This document shows positions 1 to 8,062 of a DNA stretch of 64,000 bases, piece after piece. Position 1 is the stretch's first letter. Each line of letters opens with the position of its first letter. A program made the position numbers and the translations under genes. A model generated the notes under the pieces. The model saw only the letters and a list, made by a program, of their open reading frames with translations. It searched no databases and was not told the origin of the DNA. The stretch comes from Planomonospora sp. ID67723 (GTDB lineage Bacteria; Actinomycetota; Actinomycetes; Streptosporangiales; Streptosporangiaceae): assembly GCF_015711605.1 (NCBI RefSeq), contig NZ_JABTEZ010000001.1, positions 710,001-774,000 of the forward strand, given 5' to 3'.

Positions 1-170
1 CCGACCCACTGCCTGACCAGGTAACCGCTCCGGTCGCCGACGGTCGCCTCCTCCCCCTCCCCCTCGTCGCGGTACTCCCGCACGCGCTCGTCGATCCCCT
101 GGACGGCCCCGCCTTCGTAGACGGAGATCTGGACGCAGTAGAACCCGCCCGCGGATCCGGAAGGGCTCAG
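1..170 (-). CDS. Partial hypothetical protein, 3' end beyond the window
   Basis: The minus strand is open in one frame to the left edge, and almost every codon ends in G or C, the normal coding signature here. The visible translation includes GGFYCVQISVYEGG followed by an acidic run (REYRDEGEGEE). No ATG or GTG is seen in this frame near the expected 5' end (only a CTG at 170), so the start is uncertain and the gene may be broken at its 5' end. No family is recognised. Confidence 0.35.
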   Translation of the reverse strand, partial: MSPSGSAGGFYCVQISVYEGGAVQGIDERVREYRDEGEGEEATVGDRSGYLVRQWV

Positions 171-277
171 GGGCCGGGATCGCGTCCCGGGACGGGCGCA
201 CCGCGCGGACGGGACTCCGCCCGCACAACGGCGGAGATCACGCGCGGCCTGTGCGGAGGAGATGCATACTCGGCGTC

Positions 278-1108
278 ATGGTGCGCCCCTTCCAGCAGGT
301 CGACGTCTTCACCACCACCCCCTACCGGGGCAATCCCCTGGCCGTCGTGCTCGACGGCCGGGGCCTGACGACCGAGGAGATGCAGAGGTTCGCGAACTGG
401 ACGAACCTGTCGGAGACCACCTTCGTGCTGCCGCCCGGCGAGCCGGGTGCGGACTACCGGGTACGGATCTTCACACCCGACTCGGAACTGTCGTTCGCGG
501 GCCACCCGACGCTGGGCACCTGCCATGCCTGGCTGGCGGCGGGCGGCACGCCGCACGACCCCGAGGTGATCGTGCAGGAGTGCGGAGCCGGACTGGTGCC
601 GATCCGACGCGGCGGTGAGGGACTGGCCTTCGCCGCACCGCCGCTGCTGCGTTCGGGGCCGGTCGAGGAGTCGCTGGTGGAGCGCGTCGCGCAGATGCTG
701 GGCATCTCGCGCGGTGAGATCGCAGATGCCCGGTGGGTCGACAACGGGCCCGGGTGGGTGGGCGTGCTGCTGGAGAGCGCCGAAGCGGTCCTCGCTCTGA
801 CGCCGGGCCTCGTCAGCTGCGACGTGGGCGTGGTGGGACCCCATCCCCCGGGGTCGCCCGAGGCCTTCGAGGTGCGGGCGTTCTTTCCCCATAACGGTTG
901 CACGGTCGAGGATCCGGTGACGGGGAGCCTGAACGCCTCGCTCGCGCAGTGGCTCATCGGCACGGGGCGGGCCGAAGCGCCGTACGTGGCCGCTCAGGGG
1001 ACCGCGCTGGGGCGGGCCGGGCGGGTGCACGTCTCATGTGACCGGGACGGCACGGTCTGGGTCGGCGGCGGCACGGTCACCTGCATCGGCGGCGAGGTCG
1101 ATCTGTGA
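278..1108 (+). CDS. PhzF family isomerase/epimerase-like protein
   Basis: This 276-residue protein begins with the hallmark PhzF N-terminus (FQQVDVFTTTPYRGNPLAVV). It has the conserved Glu in LSETTFVLPP, the GHPTLGTCHAWL motif, and the second-lobe motif NGCTVEDPVTGSLNASLAQWL. PhzF proteins have a diaminopimelate-epimerase-like double-barrel fold and isomerise or hydrolyse small metabolites; the catalytic acid is the Glu of the first lobe. The substrate cannot be read from sequence. An in-frame GTG lies at 251, but the family start matches ATG 278, which has a GGAGGAG stretch upstream at a rather long distance. It sits next to the tRNA-Thr integration site and is probably ancestral chromosome. 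Confidence 0.9.
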   Translation: MVRPFQQVDVFTTTPYRGNPLAVVLDGRGLTTEEMQRFANWTNLSETTFVLPPGEPGADYRVRIFTPDSELSFAGHPTLGTCHAWLAAGGTPHDPEVIVQECGAGLVPIRRGGEGLAFAAPPLLRSGPVEESLVERVAQMLGISRGEIADARWVDNGPGWVGVLLESAEAVLALTPGLVSCDVGVVGPHPPGSPEAFEVRAFFPHNGCTVEDPVTGSLNASLAQWLIGTGRAEAPYVAAQGTALGRAGRVHVSCDRDGTVWVGGGTVTCIGGEVDL

Positions 1109-1162
1109 GGAAGACTCCGGGAAGCCCGGTGCGGCTGACACCGCCGGCGGGAGCGCCGACGA

Positions 1163-1187
1163 GAAGGCCCCACCGGTGGGGGTCTTC
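1163..1187. terminator. Hairpin between phzF-like gene and tRNA-Thr remnant
   Basis: GAAGGCCCCACC pairs with GGTGGGGGTCTTC to make a long GC-rich stem. It lies in the same relative place (just beyond a tRNA-Thr 3' end) as the perfect hairpins at 6199 and 22545, so it probably ended the original tRNA-Thr transcript or the phzF-like transcript. Confidence 0.6.
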
Positions 1188-1195
1188 CGACCCGG

Positions 1196-1240
1196 AGCCG
1201 CCCCGGGGAATCGAACCCCGGACCCCATTCATCACGAGCG
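1196..1240 (-). repeat. Diverged 3' half of a tRNA-Thr gene (old att remnant)
   Basis: Read on the minus strand this matches nucleotides from the anticodon loop (CGT) to the acceptor end of the intact tRNA-Thr at 22587-22660, with a few substitutions and one inserted base in the anticodon-stem region. The T-loop (TTCGATT) and a fully paired T-stem remain. It is interpreted as the outermost att scar of a tRNA-targeting element. Confidence 0.7.
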
Positions 1241-1249
1241 GGGACACGA

Positions 1250-1551
1250 TCGTCCAGGACCGTCCACGGCCGTCTTCCGGTCCTGGTCGAGTGGGGTCTA
1301 CAGGGTTCCTCAGGCCACGGTCGTCCAGAGCTCTTCTTAGCAAGATCACTTGATTGGGTGCTCGTGTGGGAGAAGGTCACGCACCTTGGTGATGGACCGC
1401 TTACTGCTCGCGCCGAACCTGGCGGAGTTACGCCGTCCCCGGGCGAGGCTCAGCTCATCGTTGGGACCACCACGGACCTCGTCGGTGTCATGCTCGTCCT
1501 CCCAGAAGCACACCGGTGAACCGCGCCGGGTCTGGTGGAAGGCGGGGAACA
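1250..1551. other. Gene-poor stretch left of the IS982 remnant
   Basis: No convincing gene is seen. A short minus-strand frame (ending LLPHEHPIK) is open but resembles no family I recognise. It joins the truncated 3' end of the IS982 transposase and may be another insertion scar. Confidence 0.4.
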
Positions 1552-2088
1552 TCAGCGGAGCACATCACTTTCGCGCTCGTCGAGCTTGGGGTTCGCCAGA
1601 GCCCACAGGATCGGCATTCCGGTCGGGGTGCATACCAGGAGCAGGCGAAGGCCCCAGAAGAACCGGCTGTGGCTGGCGCAGTATCGTACCCGCCGGCCCA
1701 GCTGGCCATGTCCGAGCGTTTCACCGTCGGGCGCGAGCGACCGCATTCCACCGGGGTGGAGTCGACGATCCAGCGGCTGTCGAACCAGAAGCCGGTGCCG
1801 ATGGCCAGCAGTCGTACGGCCTTCTTGACCAGCGGTAACGCAGCCCTCAGCCGCTTGTTCCAGCCCGGTTGCCTTGGCACGTACGGGAACATCCCGCCCA
1901 GGCGGGAGTCCACAAACCGCAGCCACCGCGACTCGGAGGTGAAACCTAGCATGGCCCGGGCAACGGCAAGCGTGACCAGCTCGGCATCCGTCAACCGTGG
2001 TGGACGGCCCCAGCCATCGATCCCCTCCGATCTCGTCGTCGATCTTCACGTAAAGCGCTGTCAGCGGGGCGTCCAGGCTGTTCGCCAC
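1552..2088 (-). pseudogene. IS982-family transposase remnant, frameshifted and 3'-truncated
   Basis: Three minus-strand pieces line up as one protein: an N-terminal segment (MANSLDAPLTALYVKIDDEIGG), a middle segment in another frame (TDAELVTLAVARAMLGF, GMFPYVPRQPG, WIVDSTPVECGRS, TVKRSDMA) and a return to the first frame (YCASHSRFFWGLRLLLVC). The DSTPVECGRS and FFWGLRLHL-type motifs are typical of IS982 DDE transposases. At least two frameshifts are needed, and the C-terminal third after KLDERES is missing, so it is inactive. Confidence 0.85.
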
Positions 2089-2211
2089 ATAACGATCTTG
2101 GATACCCTGGGCGTGTTCCCGGACACACCGTCAGCATTCGCATCACCGCGACGAGAACGCGGCCCTCGAGTCGAGCCGACTGCCTCCACCTACCCGTGGC
2201 AGGGTGGACGG

Positions 2212-2817
2212 ATGACGACGAACCGCGAGTGCTCATCCGATCTCGAACCGTGGTTGGACACCGCCTCGGCCCACGGAGATCTCATTGCGGCGAAGGCGCT
2301 CATCTACGACCCCTGCGGGTTCACGTGCTCGCAGCCGGTGCCCGAAGCCGAGGGTGCCGCCTACGCCGCCCACGAGTTCACCCTTGACGGCCTATCCATC
2401 CGGTTCCGCGCAGCCAAGACGACCCCCACCAAGGTCGGCCAGTTCGTCACCGTCTGGAAGAGGTCCCCGGCCGGCCCCATCCAGCCCTTCGACGCCACGG
2501 ACCCCGTCGACCTCTTCGTCATCAGTATCCGCGACCATCACCACTTCGGTCAGTTCGTCTTTCCCGTGGACGCGCTCCGCGAACACGGCGTCGTATCAGC
2601 AAACGGTTCCGGTGGGAAACGCGCCTTCCGTGTCTACCCGCCCTGGGTGATCACCACGAACCGCCAGGCCGGCAGTGCGCAGGCGTGGCAGGTGGACTTC
2701 TTCTTGAACCTGCACCAGGACAGGCCTTTCGACCTGGCCCGCGCCCAAGGGCTCTACCACCCGCAGGACGGCGCTGGCACAACCACAGGGCCGTCCAGCC
2801 GGTCACTCGATCACTGA
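2212..2817 (+). CDS. MepB family protein
   Basis: The 201-residue product has the MepB signatures in order: AAKTTPTKVGQFVTVWKR, GPIQPFDATDPVDLFVI, FGQFVFPVDALREHGVVS, GGKRAFRVYPPWV and QAWQVDFFL. MepB is a small domain of unknown biochemical role, named after the mepRAB multidrug operon of Staphylococcus; here no efflux gene is adjacent. ATG 2212 is chosen because homology begins there, although the frame is open far upstream into the transposase remnant. The flanking transposase debris suggests it arrived on mobile DNA. Confidence 0.85.
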   Translation: MTTNRECSSDLEPWLDTASAHGDLIAAKALIYDPCGFTCSQPVPEAEGAAYAAHEFTLDGLSIRFRAAKTTPTKVGQFVTVWKRSPAGPIQPFDATDPVDLFVISIRDHHHFGQFVFPVDALREHGVVSANGSGGKRAFRVYPPWVITTNRQAGSAQAWQVDFFLNLHQDRPFDLARAQGLYHPQDGAGTTTGPSSRSLDH

Positions 2818-2845
2818 TCGCCTACGATCATTCGGAATGACTCGT

Positions 2846-3242
2846 CTAGTGCTCCCCGGAGACGGTGCCGTGTGCAATCCTCTCGGCTGTTCGCTGAGAT
2901 CGGAGAGACACCGAGAGCCGCATCTCCTGGCTCTCGGCGTCGAAGATCACCCCATCACCGATGCCGGGCCCATGCGGGAGACCAGGACCGGCCGGCAGCC
3001 GTCGACACCAGCGGTGCCCGTGATGCCCAAGCTCTCCGCGCAGTGTGGCGATGCGCTGGCGTTCCAGCAGCGACAGGTAGCGATCGAAGCGTGCCGACTC
3101 GGCCAGGCGGGTCGGTGGAAGCCCGCCGTTCTCCGCTCGCCATCGGCATCCGGTCTTGCGGCCGATACCGACCTGTTTGCACGCCTTCACCGTTCCTACC
3201 CCGGAAAGGATCAGCCGCCAGTACTCCGACTCGAGCTCGAGT
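2846..3242 (-). pseudogene. IS30-family transposase N-terminal fragment
   Basis: The minus strand encodes SEYWRLILSGVGTVKACKQ followed by VGIGRKTGCRWRAENGGLPP and RYLSLLERQRIATLRG, the N-terminal helix-turn-helix part of actinobacterial IS30 transposases. After LRG the frame departs from the expected LG.REIA..LGR continuation, and the catalytic DDE half is absent. No start codon is needed upstream because the piece is a fragment. Confidence 0.75.
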
Positions 3243-3341
3243 CACCGCTTGGGTTCGCGAACAGCCATCAACACGCCCATCATGATCAGGTGTGTTGCGG
3301 CAAACACCAGAGCCCGCGCGTCGTCTGGAAGTCAGTTTTCA

Positions 3342-4234
3342 CGGCGCTGCTGTACAGCACTCCTCCATAGGAGGCGGCATGGTCTCTTGGTCAGCGCCCG
3401 CTGTGCAGGATCTCCATCGCTTGGAGCACGTCCGTGACAACGTGGTCCGCCCTGTGCTCCTGATCCGGCCACGTTCCCCGGTCGACCCAGACCGTACGCA
3501 GGCCGGCGGCTCGTCCCCCGCCGATGTCGGCGACCAGGTGGTCACCGATCATCCATCCTCCATCGGCAAGGCTCATCCCGCACCGCTTGGCGGCGATCTC
3601 GAACAGACCGGCATCGGGCTTGCGGATGCCTTCGAGCCCGGAGAGCGCGTAGGCGTCGACGGCCTCGGCCAGGCCCGTCCGCTGAATCTTCCCGAGCTGG
3701 TTGTCCGCCGTCCCGTTGGTGACGATGGCCACCTTCCATCCGGCCGCGCGAAGCCTCTCCAGCCCTTCCCTCACCTCGGATCGGCAGCGGACAAGAGACG
3801 GCATACGCTTGCGGTAGCGGCTCCACAGCTCCTCAACCGACTCGGAGAGGGCGAAGTGCTCGCGAACCTTGCCGAAGAAGACCTCACGATGCGGGTAACC
3901 CGCCTGGTCGAGAGCGAGCAGCCAGTCAACCGCACCCGGCTCAAGACCGTGCTCCTCGACGAACCCAGCAGTCCACACCCGGAACGCCTCGCCCAGGTTC
4001 ACGAGCGTGTTGTCCAGGTCGAAGAGCGCCAACCGTTGCACGCCAACACCCTACGTGCACACCTTCCGATGGATCATCCGCGCTATGGAGCGAGGACTAC
4101 CCGCACTTCGGCAAGGGCGGCGGCTGAGACCGGGGCCGACATCGCAGGGTGATACCCGGCCTGCGGTCCGACCTCTCGTCAATTCTCAATGTCTCCGGCC
4201 GTCTCACACTCTCGTGTGTCCTCGTTGTGCCCTG
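3342..4234. repeat. Copy 1 of a duplicated HAD-hydrolase cassette
   Basis: About 890 bp from a CGGCGCTGCTGTACAGCAC sequence, through the whole HAD gene, to a CACACTCTCGTGTG element upstream of it is closely matched at 6371-7266. Coding, flanking and promoter-side sequences are all duplicated, with many synonymous and some nonsynonymous differences, so the duplication is not recent. Confidence 0.8.
3391..4041 (-). CDS. HAD family hydrolase, copy 1
   Basis: This 216-residue HAD-IA hydrolase has motif I LFDLDNTLVN (nucleophile and acid Asp) near residue 8, motif II VTNGT near 109, motif III Lys in GIRKPDAG near 138 and motif IV MIGDHLVADIGGG near 164. The helical cap lies between motifs I and II. 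Such enzymes are small-molecule phosphatases or dehalogenases; the substrate is unknown. It differs from the copy at 6424-7074 at scattered sites but keeps every catalytic residue, so both copies appear functional. Confidence 0.92.
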   Translation of the reverse strand: MQRLALFDLDNTLVNLGEAFRVWTAGFVEEHGLEPGAVDWLLALDQAGYPHREVFFGKVREHFALSESVEELWSRYRKRMPSLVRCRSEVREGLERLRAAGWKVAIVTNGTADNQLGKIQRTGLAEAVDAYALSGLEGIRKPDAGLFEIAAKRCGMSLADGGWMIGDHLVADIGGGRAAGLRTVWVDRGTWPDQEHRADHVVTDVLQAMEILHSGR

Positions 4235-4266
4235 CCCGCGGAGATCCAGGTCATCTCCCATCTCGC

Positions 4267-5070
4267 TCACGCGTAGTCGGCGCGCGGCTGGACGATGCCG
4301 GGCCCGCCCGTGTGCGGCGTCGGCACATAGCCCTCCGCGGGAGCCGGAAGAGCATCGATGCAGGCGGGTGAGCAGGCGTTGACCAGGAGAGGCAGCACAT
4401 CGGTGCCGACCCGCAAGGAGATCCAGACCTGGTGGAGCCCGGCCGCTGCGATCGACCGGTCGCAGACGCTGCACGCCCCGATCGCGTCGGTACCCCACAC
4501 CCTGGGGTCGAGATCGCTGGTGTCGAGGTCGCGGGTCGATTCCCTGCCCGGCTGGAGGGGAGGGAACGGCGGACGGATCTTGACGTTGCCGTACAGCGAG
4601 CGGGTGCTGACCGTGCTACCCCTCAGCTGCGGGCACCGGGTCAGCTCGTAGGGGAACCAGTGCAGGCGGTGCGAGGTGTAGGGGGTGAACTGCCGCAGGC
4701 CGGTCATGGAGCCGATCTCCGGCGGGATGCGCACCAGGTTGCTGCCGTAGAGCACCAGGTGTTTGACCTCGGTGAGTTTGGCGATGGTCGGAGGCAGGGT
4801 GATGATCTGGCGCCGTTCGTCCGGGCTGAGCTCGGCCAGGGGCCGGAACTCCTCCCGGCCGTCGGCCGCCGCTTCCTCCACGAGATCGAGCAGGCGGTGC
4901 CACGCAGCAGACGCCGTGTCCTGACGTTCGGCGTGGAAGCGCACCACGCGCGGCCGTCGGCGGACCCTGTGCTGGTCGAAGCACCGGCAGATCTCCTTGC
5001 CGGCCACCCGTCCGCCTCCACCGACGGCACCGGCCGGTCGGCTCGCGGGCGGGGTGGCGTCGTCCTGCAT
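4267..5070 (-). CDS. Leucine-rich repeat domain protein
   Basis: The 267-residue product has short LRRs in its centre (ITLPPTIAKLTEVKHLVLYG, NLVRIPPEIGSMTGLRQF, RLHWFPYELTRCPQLRG), preceded by a charged helical region. The C-terminal part contains cysteine pairs (CSVCD, CSPAC) that could bind a metal. LRRs mediate protein-protein contact; no catalytic domain is visible. It lies inside the decayed element with other accessory genes, so a role in conflict or immunity is possible but unproven. Start ATG 5070 (MQDDATPP). Confidence 0.75.
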   Translation of the reverse strand: MQDDATPPASRPAGAVGGGGRVAGKEICRCFDQHRVRRRPRVVRFHAERQDTASAAWHRLLDLVEEAAADGREEFRPLAELSPDERRQIITLPPTIAKLTEVKHLVLYGSNLVRIPPEIGSMTGLRQFTPYTSHRLHWFPYELTRCPQLRGSTVSTRSLYGNVKIRPPFPPLQPGRESTRDLDTSDLDPRVWGTDAIGACSVCDRSIAAAGLHQVWISLRVGTDVLPLLVNACSPACIDALPAPAEGYVPTPHTGGPGIVQPRADYA

Positions 5071-5225
5071 AGACGCACGCTAGCGTGATCCGTCCTGACT
5101 CGATCAACCGCCGCGGCGAGCCGCACGAGATGTCCCCCGGCTTGTGCGGCGTCATCCGGGCAGACCGGCACGTCCCGATCCTGCAGGAGGAAGCGTTGTC
5201 GTGCCCGGTGGGTACCCTCCCGAGC

Positions 5226-5681
5226 GTGGCAGTACCCGAGCTCATCCCCATCGCATACGAACCCGACTATCACACCGACACGATCGGCCACTGGGACGGC
5301 GGACAGTTCCTCGGCTCCGTCGTGACCGCCTTCCCCGAGGGCTACACCCACACCGACGACTGGCCGGCGCACGAACGCTGGTACGCCGTTCTGCACACCT
5401 TCGACGCCTCCGGCCACCATCTCGGCTCCCGCATCGAGCGCACCGGAACCGAAGCCGACCATCGGGCGTCCGCCGACACCGCCCAGGACCTGGTGAAGCG
5501 GTGGCTCGATGCGCTCCCCGGCCACCGCTTCGGCGACATCGCCATCCGACCCTTCCGGTACGAGTTCGACGGCGTGCTGTTCGGCCTCGTCATCGAGACC
5601 TTCGAAGGCGACCAGCACGCCGAGCTCTATCCGGAGGGCATCGGCTTCTACGAGCCCTGGGACGGGTCCTACGACACCTGA
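5226..5681 (+). CDS. Hypothetical acidic protein
   Basis: This product of about 151 residues begins MAVPELIPIAYEPDYHTDTI if the GTG at 5226 is used; an upstream in-frame start at 5085 would add a stretch without coding-like composition. Segments such as IGHWDGGQFLGSVVTAFP and HERWYAVLHTFDASGHH suggest a small alpha/beta cytosolic domain. There are no signal peptide or membrane segments. It lies next to an Imm21 gene and could be a second immunity-type protein, but no family is assigned. Confidence 0.65.
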   Translation: MAVPELIPIAYEPDYHTDTIGHWDGGQFLGSVVTAFPEGYTHTDDWPAHERWYAVLHTFDASGHHLGSRIERTGTEADHRASADTAQDLVKRWLDALPGHRFGDIAIRPFRYEFDGVLFGLVIETFEGDQHAELYPEGIGFYEPWDGSYDT

Positions 5682-5729
5682 CCGCTTGGTCCGTATGGCG
5701 GGGTACCGGCGTGCAGCGTGCCCAGGGGT

Positions 5730-6197
5730 TCAGGGTGTCGGCTGGAGGTGGACGAGGATCATCCGGTTGTCCTCGTCTTGCCTGTAGGTGGCGCGGACCC
5801 TGTACCGGCCGGGTTCGAGATCGATGGTGAGCCGGTCGGCAGCCTCCAGCTCGGCGCCGGGAATCGTGGAGTCGAAGGGCACGACCGCCTCCTGTACCTG
5901 CCAGATCAGGTCTTCTTCACCGTCCCAGTCCGGTTGCCCGGTGAGGGCTCGCTTGGCCGCCGCGACCGACTCGGTTTCGGAGTATGCGGCGGCCCAGCGC
6001 ACGAAGAGGCGTTCAGTCGTCAGGTAGGTCGTCATGGCCGGTTCGTCGCCGAGGACGAGGGCCTGTTGCGTACCGACGGCGATGAGGCCGATGTAGCCCT
6101 CAACGGCACAGGCGCGACCGTAGTCACCCCAGGTCTCTACGGGACCGTCGTTGTCGTCCACGCCCGCCCAACTGCGCGGTCCAGACTCAGGAATCGG
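5730..6197 (-). pseudogene. Imm21 immunity protein, 5' end removed by att junction
   Basis: The protein contains the Imm21 core: GDYGRACAVEGYIGLI, ALVLGDEPAMTTYL, RLFVRWAAAYSE. Upstream of the GTG at 6161 the frame still reads like Imm21 (IPESGPRSWAG) up to 6191, and then runs into the 88-bp att repeat that starts at 6198. The usual N-terminal strand is therefore replaced by att sequence. Translation from GTG 6161 would give a 143-residue shortened protein. Imm21 proteins neutralise polymorphic toxins; no toxin partner is in the window. Confidence 0.75.
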
Positions 6198-6285
6198 AAA
6201 AGGCCCTCCGGGATCATCCCGGAGGGCCTTTCACCTGCGGAGCCGCCTTGGGGAATCGAACCCCAGACCCCTTCATTACGAGTGA
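6198..6285. repeat. attL-like copy, 88-bp perfect direct repeat
   Basis: The sequence is identical to 22544-22631. It contains a perfect 15-bp-stem hairpin and then the tRNA-Thr 3' half from the anticodon stem to the acceptor end (6241-6285). The identity ends at 6286, where the tRNA 5' half is replaced by element DNA. This is the standard layout for a tyrosine-integrase element that targets a tRNA 3' end. Confidence 0.92.
6199..6231. terminator. Rho-independent-type hairpin in att copy
   Basis: AAAGGCCCTCCGGGA pairs perfectly with TCCCGGAGGGCCTTT across a TCA loop; the flanking A and T runs make it work in both directions. Confidence 0.85.
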
Positions 6286-6366
6286 GAGGCGGTGCCCAGG
6301 TCGGCGGGCTCGCGCCCTGGCCGGACGGTAGGTACGGGCCGGTGGGGTGTGATCGTGTAAGGCGGT

Positions 6367-6390
6367 GTTGCTGTACGGCGCTGCTGTACA
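6367..6390. repeat. Left copy of 24-bp TGCTGTA double repeat
   Basis: Two TGCTGTA heptamers spaced by a short stretch. The right copy at 22513-22536 matches it at all but three positions. The last part, including CTGCTGTACAGCAC, also occurs at 3347-3360 before HAD copy 1. The place beside both att cores suggests arm-type integrase or Xis sites. Confidence 0.6.
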
Positions 6391-7266
6391 GCACTTCCCG
6401 TGAGCTGCGGGGTGATCTCCCGGTCAGCGCTCGCTGTGCAGGATCTCCATCGCCTGGATTACGTCGGTGACGACGTGGTCGGCCTCGTGCTCCTGGACCG
6501 GCCGCGTTCCCCGGTCGATCCAGACGGTGCGGAGGCCGGCGGCTCGTCCCCCGCCGATGTCCTTGACGGGATGATCACCGACCATCCACCCGCCATCGGC
6601 CAGACTCATGCCGCACCGCCGAGCGGCGATCTCGAACAGGCCGACATCGGGCTTGCGGATGCCTTCGGCTCCGGAGAGCGCATAAGCGTCGACGGCCGCG
6701 GCCAGGCCTGTCCTCTGGATCTTGCCGAGCTGGTTGTCCACCGTTCCGTTGGTGACGATGGCCACCTTCCACCCGGACGCATGCAGCCGCGCCAGCCCGT
6801 CCATCACCTCAGGCCGGCAGCGCACCAGATACGGCATGCGCCTGCGGTAACGGCCCCACAGCTCCTCAACGGTGCCGGTGAGAGCGAAACGCTCACGGAC
6901 CTTGCCGAAGAAGACCTCACGATGCGGATAGCCGGCCTGGTCGAGAGCGATCAGCCAGTCGATCGCCTCGTGCCCGAGGCCATGCTCGTCAATGAACTCC
7001 GCAGCCCACATCTGGAATGCCTCATCCAGATTGATGAGCGTGTTGTCCAGATCGAAGAGCGCGAGCCGCTGCACGCCAATACCCTACGTGCACGTCTTCC
7101 GATGGATCACCCGCGCTACAAACTGAGGACTACCAGCACTTCAGCAAGGGCGGCGGCTGAGACCTGGGCCGACGTCGTGGGATGGCCCCTGACCTGCGGT
7201 TCAGCATCTCATCAGTTCCCGGTGTTTCCCACCGTCTCACACTCTCGTGTGCCCTCGTTGCGCCCT
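6371..7266. repeat. Copy 2 of the duplicated HAD-hydrolase cassette
   Basis: This is the partner of 3342-4234. The match runs from the CGGCGCTGCTGTACAGCAC sequence next to the att region to the CACACTCTCGTGTG element upstream of the HAD gene. Confidence 0.8.
6424..7074 (-). CDS. HAD family hydrolase, copy 2
   Basis: The 216-residue product is a close paralogue of the protein at 3391-4041 with the same length and start (MQRLALFDLDNTLINL). Motifs are VTNGTVDNQ (II), GIRKPDVG (III) and MVGDHPVKDIGGG (IV). It is the first gene inside the att site, transcribed outward toward it. A promoter probably lies in 7075-7344, which both this gene and the divergent gene at 7345 could share. Function is presumed phosphatase-like; the repeated presence in two tandem elements suggests a useful cargo or a backbone role. 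Confidence 0.92.
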   Translation of the reverse strand: MQRLALFDLDNTLINLDEAFQMWAAEFIDEHGLGHEAIDWLIALDQAGYPHREVFFGKVRERFALTGTVEELWGRYRRRMPYLVRCRPEVMDGLARLHASGWKVAIVTNGTVDNQLGKIQRTGLAAAVDAYALSGAEGIRKPDVGLFEIAARRCGMSLADGGWMVGDHPVKDIGGGRAAGLRTVWIDRGTRPVQEHEADHVVTDVIQAMEILHSER

Positions 7267-7344
7267 AGGCAGCTAGAGGCGAAGTCGGCAAGGTGCTTCC
7301 AAAGCGAGTTGCAAGTGTAGGTAAGGCATGGAAATATTTCCCGG
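7075..7344. promoter_or_regulatory. Divergent promoter region of HAD copy 2 and the 7345 gene
   Basis: These 270 bp carry no gene. A short inverted repeat, CACAC-TCTC-GTGTG (about 7240-7253), is conserved in the copy-1 cassette (about 4205-4218), so it may be an operator or hairpin for the HAD genes. The right half becomes AT-richer before the start of the 7345 gene. Confidence 0.45.
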
Positions 7345-8001
7345 GTGAACCTACACCCCCGTGACGTCGTCCAAGAGATCTTGAAGCGGCACCTCAACAC
7401 GCTCGGGAAGGCACGACACCTTCTCGATGAGGGCATCCAGTACACGGCAGCTCAGTGGGAAGACAAGATCCCCAGGTTCCGGGAGATGGACGCCTGCGCC
7501 AGGGCGAGCGACATCCGCCAGTACGTCAGTGCTTGCTGGGCTCGCTCCCCGAAAGACACTCTCGACTTGGAGGTCCGCTTCAACAACGGCCTCCTGCTGC
7601 ACGACGACTCGGCCGGTAGGCGCATGAGGGTGAAGACTCGCCCACGCAGCCCCAAGACCGGTGCACCCCTTCCCGTCACCGACGCCTCACCCCAGATGGA
7701 TTTGTTCGGCAACGTGGTTTCCCCTGCCCTGTACGAGATAGCAGTGTTGTGGTCAATCGACTTCCGTACCGCAACCTTGGGCGCGGCCACCCTCGCAGCC
7801 GTGGACTTCGGCATCGACGACAACGGACCCGTGTTCATCTACGCCGAAGAGGAGATCCCGGCCCTTTCGGCCGGTGACGACAGAGGGGGCGAGGAGGGCG
7901 GGCAGCCTGCCGACCCGCAGCCTGCCGGCTTCGGTCCCACCGATGACTTCAACGAATTCCTGGGCGACCAGGAGGAAGATTTCGGCCCCAACCCGGCCTA
8001 A
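7345..8001 (+). CDS. Unknown protein, partner of the HTH-ImmA/IrrE protease
   Basis: The 218-residue soluble protein starts at GTG 7345 (MNLHPRDVVQEILKRHL). It has an N-terminal helical part, a strand-rich centre (TLDLEVRFNNGLLLHDDSAG, YEIAVLWSIDFRTATL) and a very acidic tail. No domain is recognised. It is followed after 61 bp by the HTH-protease gene on the same strand and is probably co-transcribed. Pairs of an HTH-ImmA/IrrE antitoxin or regulator with a neighbouring toxin are known (for example RosmerTA), so this could be the toxin or effector; that is inference from position only. Confidence 0.75.
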   Translation: MNLHPRDVVQEILKRHLNTLGKARHLLDEGIQYTAAQWEDKIPRFREMDACARASDIRQYVSACWARSPKDTLDLEVRFNNGLLLHDDSAGRRMRVKTRPRSPKTGAPLPVTDASPQMDLFGNVVSPALYEIAVLWSIDFRTATLGAATLAAVDFGIDDNGPVFIYAEEEIPALSAGDDRGGEEGGQPADPQPAGFGPTDDFNEFLGDQEEDFGPNPA

Positions 8002-8062
8002 CCGTAAAACAGGGTGCGCCTACCCAGCGCACCCTTCCAGATACTGTGAGTAATATATAATT

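Larger units (their letters stand above)
1196..6197. mobile_element. Decayed integrated element between two tRNA-Thr half-sites
   Basis: The stretch is bounded by the diverged tRNA-Thr half at 1196 and the perfect att copy at 6198. It contains transposase debris, MepB, a HAD hydrolase whose close duplicate is in the next element, an LRR protein and an Imm21 remnant. It has no integrase, replication or transfer gene. The reading as an older tandem element is inference from the att layout and the HAD duplication. Confidence 0.5.

Noticed and set aside
1516-2211. N-terminal extension of the MepB gene to 1516
   Set aside because: The extension is antisense to the IS982 transposase remnant and has no similarity to MepB; homology starts at ATG 2212.
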